Below, in pieces: positions 15,644 to 24,641 of a stretch of DNA of 33,483 nt. Position 1 is the stretch's first letter; every line of letters starts with the position of its first letter. The notes under the pieces are model-generated. The model ran no database searches. It was given only the letters and a program-made list of their open reading frames with translations, and was not told the origin of the DNA. The stretch is taken from positions 1 to 33,483 of the forward strand of contig CAMBPD010000008.1 in assembly GCA_945869405.1 (NCBI GenBank), given 5' to 3'. Position numbers and translations under genes: made by a program. The stretch comes from Chryseobacterium gleum. GTDB taxonomy: Bacteria; Bacteroidota; Bacteroidia; Flavobacteriales_D; Sanyastnellaceae.

Positions 15644-16765
15644 ATGATACGTACTCAATTCCCCGCAGTTCTAGTCCTTCAAGACGGTACTGTATTCCAC
15701 GGAAAGTCTTGCGGCAAAAGCGGCACCGCCACAGGAGAAATTGCCTTCAATACAGCCATGACCGGTTACCAAGAAGTATTCACCGACCCTAGTTACTTCG
15801 GTCAAGTGTTGGTAATGGCTTCGGCTCACATCGGCAATTATGGTGTACATCGTGATGAGATAGAATCCGACACCTGCAAGGTGGCTGGTGTAATCATCAA
15901 GAAATTTTCGGATGTAGCCAGTCGTGTCGGACCTATAGGTACTCTGCAAGACTACCTCGATCGTGACGGCGTGGTGGGAATATGTGATATTGATACACGC
16001 GCCTTAGTGCGACACATTCGCAAGGCAGGAGCGATGAATTGTATTATTTCTACAGATGATTCTAGTGTCGAATCACTGAAAAAACAACTCGATCAAGTCC
16101 CTTCAATGGATGGCCTCGAACTGGGAAGTTTTGTGTCTTGTAAAGAAGCCTATGAGATGGGCGACGAGGAATCTGTGTTTCGCATTGCGGTGCTCGATTT
16201 CGGCTTGAAACGCAACATATTACGTTGCCTAACTGAGCGTAATTGTAAGGTGAAGGTGTTCCCGATGAGTGCTTCAAAAGAGGAAATTCTCCACTACAAA
16301 CCTGATGGCATAATGTATGGAAATGGTCCGGGCGATCCATCTGCAATGCCCCAAACCATTCGCCTTATTGCTGAGCTGGTTGAAACAGGCCTGCCCGGTT
16401 TTGGTATCTGCTTGGGGCATCAGCTTATCGGATTGTCACAAGGACTTCAAACCGTCAAAATGTTCAACGGGCACAGAGGCATAAATCATCCCGTAAAGAA
16501 TTTGATTACCGGGAAAAGTGAAATTACTAGCCAAAATCATGGATTTGTTATTTCAAAAGAATCCATAGCCTCAAGTGCAGCAGCAGAAATCACACATGTG
16601 CATTTAAACGATGGCACTGTGGCAGGTATTAGGCTGACGCAGTTTCCTGTTTTTTCGGTTCAGTATCACCCAGAGGCAAGCGCGGGTCCCCACGATTCGC
16701 GCTACCTTTTTGATCAATTTATAGCGAATATTACAAGTGGTAAAAAGATTGCCACAGTTCACTGA
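15644..16765 (+). CDS. carA: Carbamoyl-phosphate synthase small subunit
   Basis: The glutaminase subunit that passes ammonia to CarB for carbamoyl phosphate, feeding arginine and pyrimidine synthesis. At 373 aa it has normal length. Seen: N-terminal AVLVLQDGTVFHGKSCG, the CIDTRAL-like GICDIDTRALVRHIR, and the class-I amidotransferase triad with Cys in GFGICLGHQLIGLSQG near residue 252 and His/Glu in QYHPEASAGPHDS near 338. The family starts a few residues before the first strand, so the ATG at 15644 fits and a later start does not. carB is not in the window. Eno follows 70 nt downstream on the same strand, an arrangement I recall from other Bacteroidota. Confidence 0.95.
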   Translation: MIRTQFPAVLVLQDGTVFHGKSCGKSGTATGEIAFNTAMTGYQEVFTDPSYFGQVLVMASAHIGNYGVHRDEIESDTCKVAGVIIKKFSDVASRVGPIGTLQDYLDRDGVVGICDIDTRALVRHIRKAGAMNCIISTDDSSVESLKKQLDQVPSMDGLELGSFVSCKEAYEMGDEESVFRIAVLDFGLKRNILRCLTERNCKVKVFPMSASKEEILHYKPDGIMYGNGPGDPSAMPQTIRLIAELVETGLPGFGICLGHQLIGLSQGLQTVKMFNGHRGINHPVKNLITGKSEITSQNHGFVISKESIASSAAAEITHVHLNDGTVAGIRLTQFPVFSVQYHPEASAGPHDSRYLFDQFIANITSGKKIATVH

Positions 16766-16820
16766 GCAGAAGAACGCCTCAATGATAGCCGGGCTTCAAT
16801 CTCTCAAGTTACATGTTTAA

Positions 16821-18125
<1,305 letters not shown>

Positions 18126-18143
18126 AGAATTTTAGAAAATAAT

Positions 18144-18170
18144 GCCCGCCTATACGCGGGCTTTTTTTTT
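18144..18170 (+). terminator. Rho-independent terminator after eno
   Basis: GCCCGC (18144-18149), a 6-nt loop and GCGGGC (18156-18161) are followed immediately by nine T residues (18162-18170). This is a textbook intrinsic terminator. It ends just 5 nt before the ATG of the next gene (2 nt before its possible GTG). Confidence 0.88.
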
Positions 18171-18175
18171 AAGTG

Positions 18176-19045
18176 ATGAACCACCCACTTCGTATCATAG
18201 AAATATCACTACCCCACGCATCTGTATTGGGAACGCTGAAAGAGGCTGCGCATTTACCGCAACGACTCTCTATGGCTGGATTCAATACGGTATACATTCT
18301 TCCGTGGATGCAGATCGATCGCTCGCTCAGCTCATCACCCTACGCAATTACGAATCATCTCAAGGTCGATGTGTCCATAGGAAGCCTGCAAGACGCTCGC
18401 TCTTGGATTGAAAACTGCCACAAGCATGGGTTAGAGGTTGTATTGGACATGCCACTTAACCACACTTCGCCGAACCACCTTTGGACAAATAATTTGGATT
18501 GGTATACGCGGGATGCAACCGGAAACGTGCAACCACCCCTGGGCACAAATTGGCTGGATGTGGCGCAGTTGAATCACGAATGCTCTAATCTTATTTTAGC
18601 TTGCCAGGAAGTGCTTCAGTTTTGGGTGGAAATGGGTGTCGATGGGTTTCGTTTGGATGCCGCATCTTTCATTCCCAATGATGTAGTAAGGCACTGGGTA
18701 GAGCATACTCGAGTTGAGGCCAACAGACACATTCAGTTTTGGTGCGACGCTCAGGCAAATGGTGGGACACGTTCCTATTTCGATGCCTATTTTGATCATG
18801 AAGCGTGGCGGTTAGCCTCTACCAACTTCGAAGAATGGAAAGTGTCGGTTGCCGGCGAAGAAAGTACAGGAATTCTTTTTCTCACCAATCACGACACTCT
18901 TCATGCCGGAAAAAGTCCATTGCAACAGTGGCAGCCGAGGTACAATGAAATGCGCGTTTTATTGGAGTCAACCCCCCGTCACACTATGCTTTCTTGGAGC
19001 GATTGGTTCAACCCCGATTCGTGCTTTTCGTTTATGCATCGGTAG
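18176..19045 (+). CDS. Short GH13 alpha-amylase-like protein, possibly inactive
   Basis: A 289-aa protein with the (beta/alpha)8 pattern of the GH13 alpha-amylase family, but much shorter than the usual 400-600 aa and without a C-terminal beta domain or signal peptide. Conserved regions seen: region I VVLDMPLNHTSPNH near residue 87, region II GVDGFRLDAASF with the nucleophile Asp near 158, and region IV LFLTNHDTLHAG near 236. Region III, where the acid/base Glu should follow a beta-strand, reads IQFWCDAQANGG, with Asp or no acidic residue in place of Glu. It may thus have altered, weak or no hydrolase activity. The GTG at 18173 is an alternative start. It is followed 30 nt later by rmuC. Transcription must pass or start within the eno terminator. 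Confidence 0.72.
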   Translation: MNHPLRIIEISLPHASVLGTLKEAAHLPQRLSMAGFNTVYILPWMQIDRSLSSSPYAITNHLKVDVSIGSLQDARSWIENCHKHGLEVVLDMPLNHTSPNHLWTNNLDWYTRDATGNVQPPLGTNWLDVAQLNHECSNLILACQEVLQFWVEMGVDGFRLDAASFIPNDVVRHWVEHTRVEANRHIQFWCDAQANGGTRSYFDAYFDHEAWRLASTNFEEWKVSVAGEESTGILFLTNHDTLHAGKSPLQQWQPRYNEMRVLLESTPRHTMLSWSDWFNPDSCFSFMHR

Positions 19046-19075
19046 TGGCGTATCATCTTAGTTTATCTTTACCTG

Positions 19076-20380
19076 ATGCAACTAGTCATTATTATTCTTG
19101 TAGTAGCCATTGCCCTGATCTTGCTGTTTTTTCTTCTTCGAAAAAGGGAAACAATATTGCCCATGGTAGACAACAGTGCGATGGAGTTACTCGAACGACA
19201 ACTAGGCGTCGCACACGCAGATCTAGTCAAGGAGCAAAATCGTGTCGTAGATCTGACCTCTAAAATTGCGGTGGTTGAAACAGAATTAATCGGTGAGCGT
19301 CGCCGAGCAGAAGAGATGAAAAAAGAGGTGCAAGCAATGCAGACTCAGTTTACAGACAACTTCAAAAATCTCGCACAGAATATCCTCGATGAAAAATCGA
19401 AGCACATGCAAGAGCAGAGCGAGTCACAAATAAAGCTACTCTTGAATCCGATACAAACCAATCTGACGGAATTCGAGAAGCGAATCAAGGATGTATACCA
19501 CTTAGAAACGATCGAACGCAACAGCCTCAAGGAAGAAATTAAAAGGCTCAACGACAATAGCACCAAGCTTTCGGAAGACGCCTCAAACCTCACTCAAGCA
19601 CTAAAGTCTGATACCAAGGCTCAAGGCAATTGGGGTGAGCTAGTGTTGGAAAAAATTCTTGAAAGAAGTGGACTAACAGAGGGCGTCGAGTTCACAACTC
19701 AACACAGTACCAGCAACGCGCAAGAGAAAGTTATTCGCCCAGATGTTGTAGTCAATCTGCCAGGTGATAAGCACCTTATTATCGACAGTAAAGTGTCATT
19801 GACTGCCTATAGCGCGTGGGTCTCTGCATCAAGTGAACAAGAGCGGGAGGCTGCTGTAAAGGCACACTTGCAAAGCGTTCGAAGTCACGTGAAGTTGCTG
19901 GGCGATAAAAACTACCCTTCTGCGAAGGGATTGAATAGCCCTGATTTTGTAATCCTCTTTACTCCAATAGAGGCAGCCTTTGCCCTTGCCATACAGCAGG
20001 ATAAGGATCTCTATAGCGATGCATGGGAACTCAATATCATCATTGTCTCCCCAACTACATTGCTCGCTACACTGCGCACGGTGAGTAATATATGGATGCA
20101 GGAAAGACGCATCAGCAATGTGCAGGCAATAGCCGACGAGGGTGGGAAGTTGTATGATAAGTTCGTGGCATTTCTTGTAAACATGAAGGAAATGGGCGAT
20201 CGTTTGAAGGGCGCAACCAAGGCCTATGATGAGGCGATGAATAAGTTGGAAACGGGCAGGGGAAATATCATAGCCCGAACGCAGAAAATGAAGAAATTGG
20301 GCGCCAAGACAAGTAAGTCATTGGATAATGAAACAATTGAACAGGCTGAATACGATGACGATACAGACAATGAATCCTAG
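19076..20380 (+). CDS. rmuC: DNA recombination protein RmuC
   Basis: An RmuC-family protein of 434 aa. In E. coli this family limits inverted-repeat recombination, and it carries a PD-(D/E)XK-like nuclease fold. Seen: an N-terminal membrane anchor (residues about 2-22, QLVIIILVVAIALILLFFLL), a coiled coil at about 35-170, and then the RmuC domain with QGNWGELVLEKILERSGL, IRPDVVVNLPGDKHLIIDSKVSL (the D and DSK of the nuclease-like motif) and FVILFTPIEAAFALA. The anchor would hold it at the inner membrane. The start of the GWxTD gene overlaps its last 11 nt, so the two are probably translated from one mRNA. Confidence 0.92.
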   Translation: MQLVIIILVVAIALILLFFLLRKRETILPMVDNSAMELLERQLGVAHADLVKEQNRVVDLTSKIAVVETELIGERRRAEEMKKEVQAMQTQFTDNFKNLAQNILDEKSKHMQEQSESQIKLLLNPIQTNLTEFEKRIKDVYHLETIERNSLKEEIKRLNDNSTKLSEDASNLTQALKSDTKAQGNWGELVLEKILERSGLTEGVEFTTQHSTSNAQEKVIRPDVVVNLPGDKHLIIDSKVSLTAYSAWVSASSEQEREAAVKAHLQSVRSHVKLLGDKNYPSAKGLNSPDFVILFTPIEAAFALAIQQDKDLYSDAWELNIIIVSPTTLLATLRTVSNIWMQERRISNVQAIADEGGKLYDKFVAFLVNMKEMGDRLKGATKAYDEAMNKLETGRGNIIARTQKMKKLGAKTSKSLDNETIEQAEYDDDTDNES

Positions 20381-21641
20381 GAGTTATTTCTCGTTGGTAG
20401 TGTTGGTGCTTACAATACTTAGTTTGTGCGGCTGCAAATGGAACGCAATTGTTCCTACAGGGTCCTATCAGTATTTGTACGATTTGGAGAGCAGAGAATT
20501 GCATCCAGAGTATGTTGTTTACCATCACACCAATGACTCGAGCACAATTCATTTCCGAGTGTTTTCTGGTGAATTGTTGTACACACGTGTCGCGGCGAAT
20601 GCCCCGTTTGTTCTCAACCTGAACGTGAAAGCTACGGTCAGCAATTCGGATGGTCTCGCACAGGACACACTTTCGCTTATGCTGCACGAAGGCGCCAAAG
20701 ACAAGCAGGGTTGGCTTATTGGGTCGATGGTGGTGCCCATGAAGGAGGGACAGTGGAATTTGCTCATGGAGTTTACCGATGCGTCACGCAATCACACTCA
20801 ACCGACGTTTATTGTTTGTGATAAATCGTCCTCCTTCACGGCACAGAATTATTTGCTTTCGAAATTTGAAACTGGAGAGCCGGTTTTCGGCGGCTTTGTT
20901 TCACCGGGGCAAATGGTTGAGCTTTTTTCAGCGCGTAACACGAATTCTGAGGTGGTGCCATGGCTCGGTAAAATCGTTACCGAATTGAAACTTCCTCCGC
21001 CTCCATTCTCTTCCAACGATCCTGAACAACCCAGCATATTGGGCGCTCAGTCTATGCCTGTGAAAAGAGAAGAGTCGGGCAGTTTTGTTTTTGAGGTTAC
21101 GAGCGGGCTTTATTTCTTGTCTCACGATCCTTCTAGGCGCGCAGGTTGTGCTATCAAAACATCGAACACGCATTATCCTCTTGTAAAAGATATAAGCGCC
21201 TTAGAATGGCCCATTCGATTCATTACAACCAAAACAGAACACGAAGAGATTGTAAAGAACAATTACCCAAAGACCGTGATAGATAGGTTTTGGCTCGAGT
21301 GCGCAGGCACTAAGGAACATGCACGAGAGCTTATTAGAGTCTATTACAGAAGGGTGGAGGAGGCCAATTTTTATTTTTCAACCTACACAGAAGGATGGAG
21401 GACAGATAGAGGAATGATCCACTTATTGTTTGGTAATCCCAATCAAATTATTCGATCTTCTCAAGGAGAGGTTTGGAACTATGGTGAAGATAGTCAGGCG
21501 GCATTACTCTCCTTTACCTTTAGAAAAATGGACTCTCCTTTCACGAATAATCTGTACACCTTGGAGCGTGAATCGGGTTACAAGCCATACTGGGAACGTA
21601 TGGTGCAGACTTGGCGCAGTGGGAAAATTTACAGCGAGTAA
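20370..21641 (+). CDS. GWxTD domain lipoprotein
   Basis: A 423-aa exported protein with a lipoprotein signal peptide (RSYFSLVVLVLTILSLCGCKWN, lipobox ending in Gly-Cys), a long beta-rich middle and a C-terminal GWxTD domain. In the latter, RFWLECAG, YYRRVEEANFYFSTYTEGWRTDRGMIHLLFGNPNQI and EVWNYGE are seen, so the diagnostic motif GWRTD is intact. The family is common in Bacteroidota and unassigned in function. The ORF-track start at 20328 and an ATG at 20355 precede the true-looking ATG at 20370, which places the signal peptide correctly and overlaps the rmuC stop by 11 nt. It converges on the OmpA-like gene, with a hairpin terminator between. Confidence 0.85.
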   Translation: MNPRSYFSLVVLVLTILSLCGCKWNAIVPTGSYQYLYDLESRELHPEYVVYHHTNDSSTIHFRVFSGELLYTRVAANAPFVLNLNVKATVSNSDGLAQDTLSLMLHEGAKDKQGWLIGSMVVPMKEGQWNLLMEFTDASRNHTQPTFIVCDKSSSFTAQNYLLSKFETGEPVFGGFVSPGQMVELFSARNTNSEVVPWLGKIVTELKLPPPPFSSNDPEQPSILGAQSMPVKREESGSFVFEVTSGLYFLSHDPSRRAGCAIKTSNTHYPLVKDISALEWPIRFITTKTEHEEIVKNNYPKTVIDRFWLECAGTKEHARELIRVYYRRVEEANFYFSTYTEGWRTDRGMIHLLFGNPNQIIRSSQGEVWNYGEDSQAALLSFTFRKMDSPFTNNLYTLERESGYKPYWERMVQTWRSGKIYSE

Positions 21642-21651
21642 AGAAGAGCAT

Positions 21652-21686
21652 AAAAAAATGGCGAGGAACTTTCGTTACTCGCCATT
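21652..21686 (-). terminator. Intrinsic terminator of the T9SS operon
   Basis: AATGGCGAG (21657-21665) and CTCGCCATT (21678-21686) are perfect complements with a 12-nt loop that itself holds a 3-bp AAC/GTT pairing. On the minus strand the stem runs into a T-run (A-run at 21652-21658 on plus), so it terminates the minus-strand operon. On the plus strand only a few A residues follow, so stopping of the GWxTD transcript is less certain, though a convergent position suggests shared use. Confidence 0.78.
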
Positions 21687-21707
21687 AAAACATTGAGTGT
21701 TTCTTTC

Positions 21708-23645
21708 TTATTTCTTCTTACCCGTGACGATAAACTCCGTGCGACGGTTATCCTCGTGAAGAGGCTCCTCGCAGAATATTCCGTCTGTGCAGTCATTCAA
21801 TAACTCACGTTCTCCATAGCCCTTCGATACAATAGTCGCTCTAGGCACGCCTTTCTTAACCATATAATCTGTAACCGCTTTCGCTCGCTTCGATGAAAGA
21901 TCATCGTTGTATTCAAAGCTTCCACGGCAATCGGTATGGCTGCGAAGTTCAAATTTCAAGTTGTTATTCTCACGGAATAGTTTCACCAAATTATCCAAGT
22001 ATGGTGTTGCATCATTCCGAATATCCCACTTGTTATAGTCCCAGTGAATATCAGGTAAATCATAAATTCCCTTGGCTTTAACCTTGCTGTTATCTTTCTT
22101 TCCGCCACTTGCCCCGTTAGCATCGGTTACATACAACTCGGCCATCTCAATCATTTTATTGATTGGATCTCCGTTGCCACGGGTGTCAAAATTTTCGGTT
22201 TGGTTGAAATACCCTTCCAATTCGTTAATCATTTGGTAGTCTTTACCCTTCATCAACTCAGCGGTTAACTTACCATTACCATCTGTGATGTACATCTGTT
22301 CTGTTCCATCCGTTAGGTTCTTCAATGTAATTTTGGCTCCACCTAGGGGAAGCTTGCTATCTCTGCCCGACACCAAAACATTGAACGTTACCTTAGAGTC
22401 GTCTTCAATGAAGCTGAAAATGCGGTCGCTGCCATATCGATCACTCGAAAAGTAGCCAGTTTTGTTGTCTGCGTTCCAGGCTATGCTGAAATCATCATAA
22501 GAGCTATTTAGAGGATAACTTAGGTGAACAGGTCTTTCCCAAATACCGTTACGGTTGGCAGAGGTCATCAAATCATAGCCTCCTATGCTTTCGATTATAT
22601 CGCTTGAATAGTAAAGCTCGTCATCGCGTCGTAGAGTAGGGAAAATTTCATTTCCTGCTGAGTTTACATTGCCGCCCAAATTCATTGGAGTACCCCAAAC
22701 GTTGTCACTCATTTTAACAACCCAAATATCCATGCCTCCAAAACCTCCAGGCATATCACTAGAAAAATAGAGTGTCTTTCCATCAGACGCAAAAGCAGGG
22801 TGAGCAAACATATTCTTATTATCGCTGAAAGGCAGAATCGTAGCCTTTTCCCATGTACCATCCGCTGCCTTACGACTTGTATACAATTGAGTAGTACTCA
22901 CCTTATTCTCGTTTCCAGCCAAACTACCCGACTCAAGCGTGTAGCTGCGTGTGAACACCATCGTGTTTCCTGTCGGAGAAACAGAAGCGACAGCATCGTG
23001 ATAGTTACTATTGATTCCAGATATTTCTTGCGGCTGGCTCCAAGAAGCACCCTCACGTTTTGTAAAGTATAAATTGGTGTAGGACATTTTGGTGTATGGA
23101 TCGAGTTCTCCAGTTCCAGATGGACTTGTGATCAATAACCCTCCGTTGAATAGACTAGGGGCATAAACGGGACCCGCAGTTGGTATATTCATTGGTTCGA
23201 CAATGTAGCTCATTGAGTCTGATTTCAAACGAGCGATATTCTTACAGCTAGCCAGTAATTGCTTCGCATAGGCATTGGATGCATCACGGCTTGTGATTCC
23301 CTCCAAAATGGCTTTAGCATCGAGGTAACGCTCCTTCGCCATGAGGGCGCGTGCATAGCTTACTCGATCCTTGTCTGTGTTATCAGTGTAGGTAGAGGTG
23401 ATCTCAAAATTAGCTAATGCATTGTTGTAATCATTCACCTTCATATAACTATCCGCAAGTTTGCGACGCGCATCAGCCTCATCTTTCTTGGCTATTCCTT
23501 TACCTAGGTAATAAATAGCGTCGTTGTATTGCAAATTGTCGTAAGCATCCTTGCCTGCTTTAGTATACAAACTTGCGCAACTGCCTAGCATAAGACTGGC
23601 TAGTAAAAGAGCAGTAACGCTTTGTAGTATTGAATTCTTTTTCAT
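21708..23645 (-). CDS. OmpA-family lipoprotein, PorE-like (TPR/propeller/CRD/OmpA)
   Basis: A 645-aa lipoprotein from ATG 23645. Signal peptide KNSILQSVTALLLASLMLGSC, with lipidated Cys near residue 23, is followed by TPR-like helices (about 24-150), a WD40/PD40-type propeller (about 155-400, with repeated DGKTLYFSSDMPGG and TGYFSSDR phrases), a carboxypeptidase-regulatory-like fold (about 420-505, LPLGGAKITLKNLTDG) and a C-terminal OmpA domain (about 535-640). The latter keeps SHTDCRG and NDDLSSKRAKAV, the peptidoglycan-binding Asp and Arg. This is the PorE layout of the type IX secretion system, where the protein links the outer-membrane complex to peptidoglycan. It is likely an adhesin-linked paralogue rather than the core PorE, since it is coupled to a PorP/SprF gene. 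The start at 23669 in the track is too long. Confidence 0.9.
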   Translation of the reverse strand: MKKNSILQSVTALLLASLMLGSCASLYTKAGKDAYDNLQYNDAIYYLGKGIAKKDEADARRKLADSYMKVNDYNNALANFEITSTYTDNTDKDRVSYARALMAKERYLDAKAILEGITSRDASNAYAKQLLASCKNIARLKSDSMSYIVEPMNIPTAGPVYAPSLFNGGLLITSPSGTGELDPYTKMSYTNLYFTKREGASWSQPQEISGINSNYHDAVASVSPTGNTMVFTRSYTLESGSLAGNENKVSTTQLYTSRKAADGTWEKATILPFSDNKNMFAHPAFASDGKTLYFSSDMPGGFGGMDIWVVKMSDNVWGTPMNLGGNVNSAGNEIFPTLRRDDELYYSSDIIESIGGYDLMTSANRNGIWERPVHLSYPLNSSYDDFSIAWNADNKTGYFSSDRYGSDRIFSFIEDDSKVTFNVLVSGRDSKLPLGGAKITLKNLTDGTEQMYITDGNGKLTAELMKGKDYQMINELEGYFNQTENFDTRGNGDPINKMIEMAELYVTDANGASGGKKDNSKVKAKGIYDLPDIHWDYNKWDIRNDATPYLDNLVKLFRENNNLKFELRSHTDCRGSFEYNDDLSSKRAKAVTDYMVKKGVPRATIVSKGYGERELLNDCTDGIFCEEPLHEDNRRTEFIVTGKKK

Positions 23646-23681
23646 GATCTTCGTTTTGTTGATGTTCACTTTCAGTTTGTT

Positions 23682-24602
23682 TTAGAAGTAACGAGGTGAA
23701 CGTGTTTTCACCAAAGCTGCTTTGCCCAAATCGTATCCAAGCATCACCTCATGAGAGTTGCTGCTGTAGTTGGAAATAGAACTCAGCGTGTAGTCGAAGG
23801 CATAACCGATGCGTAATTGAGTATTGACATTCCACTCGAGCATCGTTACTAAGGCATCGCCTGTGCGATAGCCCGCACCAAACCAAAACTTATTCATGAA
23901 TAAAACATTGCAGTTAAGGTCTACGCTCACAGGTGCATCTCCTTGAACCTTCACCAAAATGCTTGGTTTTACAGCCAGTTCAGGTATAGGAGTAAAGACC
24001 ATTCCCGTGTTGATGTAAATGTGGTTCTTGTAAAAACTATTTACGCCTGTTGTTGTGTAGCTGATTTTATCGTCTATTGAGAGTAACGACGGAATGGCAA
24101 GCCCGGCGAAGAAATTACTTTGGTAGTAATACAAACCAGCACCAACTCGTGGAATCATTGTGCCATTGATGTTGTTGGCATACACTGGATCTTCCACATC
24201 TTTGATTATGGCGTCTGTAAGTTGGGCTGTGTAACGAGACATTCCCAAGCGTAAACCAAAGCTTAGCTTTCCTTTGCCCATGTTTACGTGCGTGGCTCCG
24301 TTGGCATTTATATCGAGCACATTGGTTATTCCTAACGCATCATTGCTCACATTGAAGCCAAGACCTGCTTTGCCACCCATGATCTGGCCGTCAGCGCTCA
24401 AAAATTGTGTGCGAGGGGCATTGTCAAATTTCACCCATTGACTGCGATGTAGCAAACTAGTGCTCCAGTAGTCGTGCGTGCCAGCGTATGCCGGGTTCAA
24501 TACCATGCTGTTGAACATGTATTGACTAATCATAAGCTCCTGCTGGGCTGTGAGGCTAACGGCAGAAATTACGATGGCTATGAGGATAATATATTTTTTC
24601 AT
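23682..24602 (-). CDS. PorP/SprF family T9SS outer-membrane protein
   Basis: A 306-aa outer-membrane beta-barrel of the PorP/SprF family. Signal peptide YIILIAIVISAVSLTAQ, then the typical opening QQELMISQYMFNSMVLNPAYAG, followed by HRSQWVKFDNAPRTQF and repeated beta-hairpins (GLGFNVSNDALG, KLSFGLRLGMS) to the C-terminal HEVMLGYDLGKAALVKTRSPRYF. In Flavobacterium SprF is needed for secretion of its partner adhesin SprB. Its place directly after a giant type-B adhesin gene (39-nt gap) and 36 nt before the PorE-like gene makes it the likely dedicated partner of this adhesin. Confidence 0.92.
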   Translation of the reverse strand: MKKYIILIAIVISAVSLTAQQELMISQYMFNSMVLNPAYAGTHDYWSTSLLHRSQWVKFDNAPRTQFLSADGQIMGGKAGLGFNVSNDALGITNVLDINANGATHVNMGKGKLSFGLRLGMSRYTAQLTDAIIKDVEDPVYANNINGTMIPRVGAGLYYYQSNFFAGLAIPSLLSIDDKISYTTTGVNSFYKNHIYINTGMVFTPIPELAVKPSILVKVQGDAPVSVDLNCNVLFMNKFWFGAGYRTGDALVTMLEWNVNTQLRIGYAFDYTLSSISNYSSNSHEVMLGYDLGKAALVKTRSPRYF

Positions 24603-24641
24603 AGTGTTGTTGTCTTTATTGAATTCTTGTTACCGTTCGTA

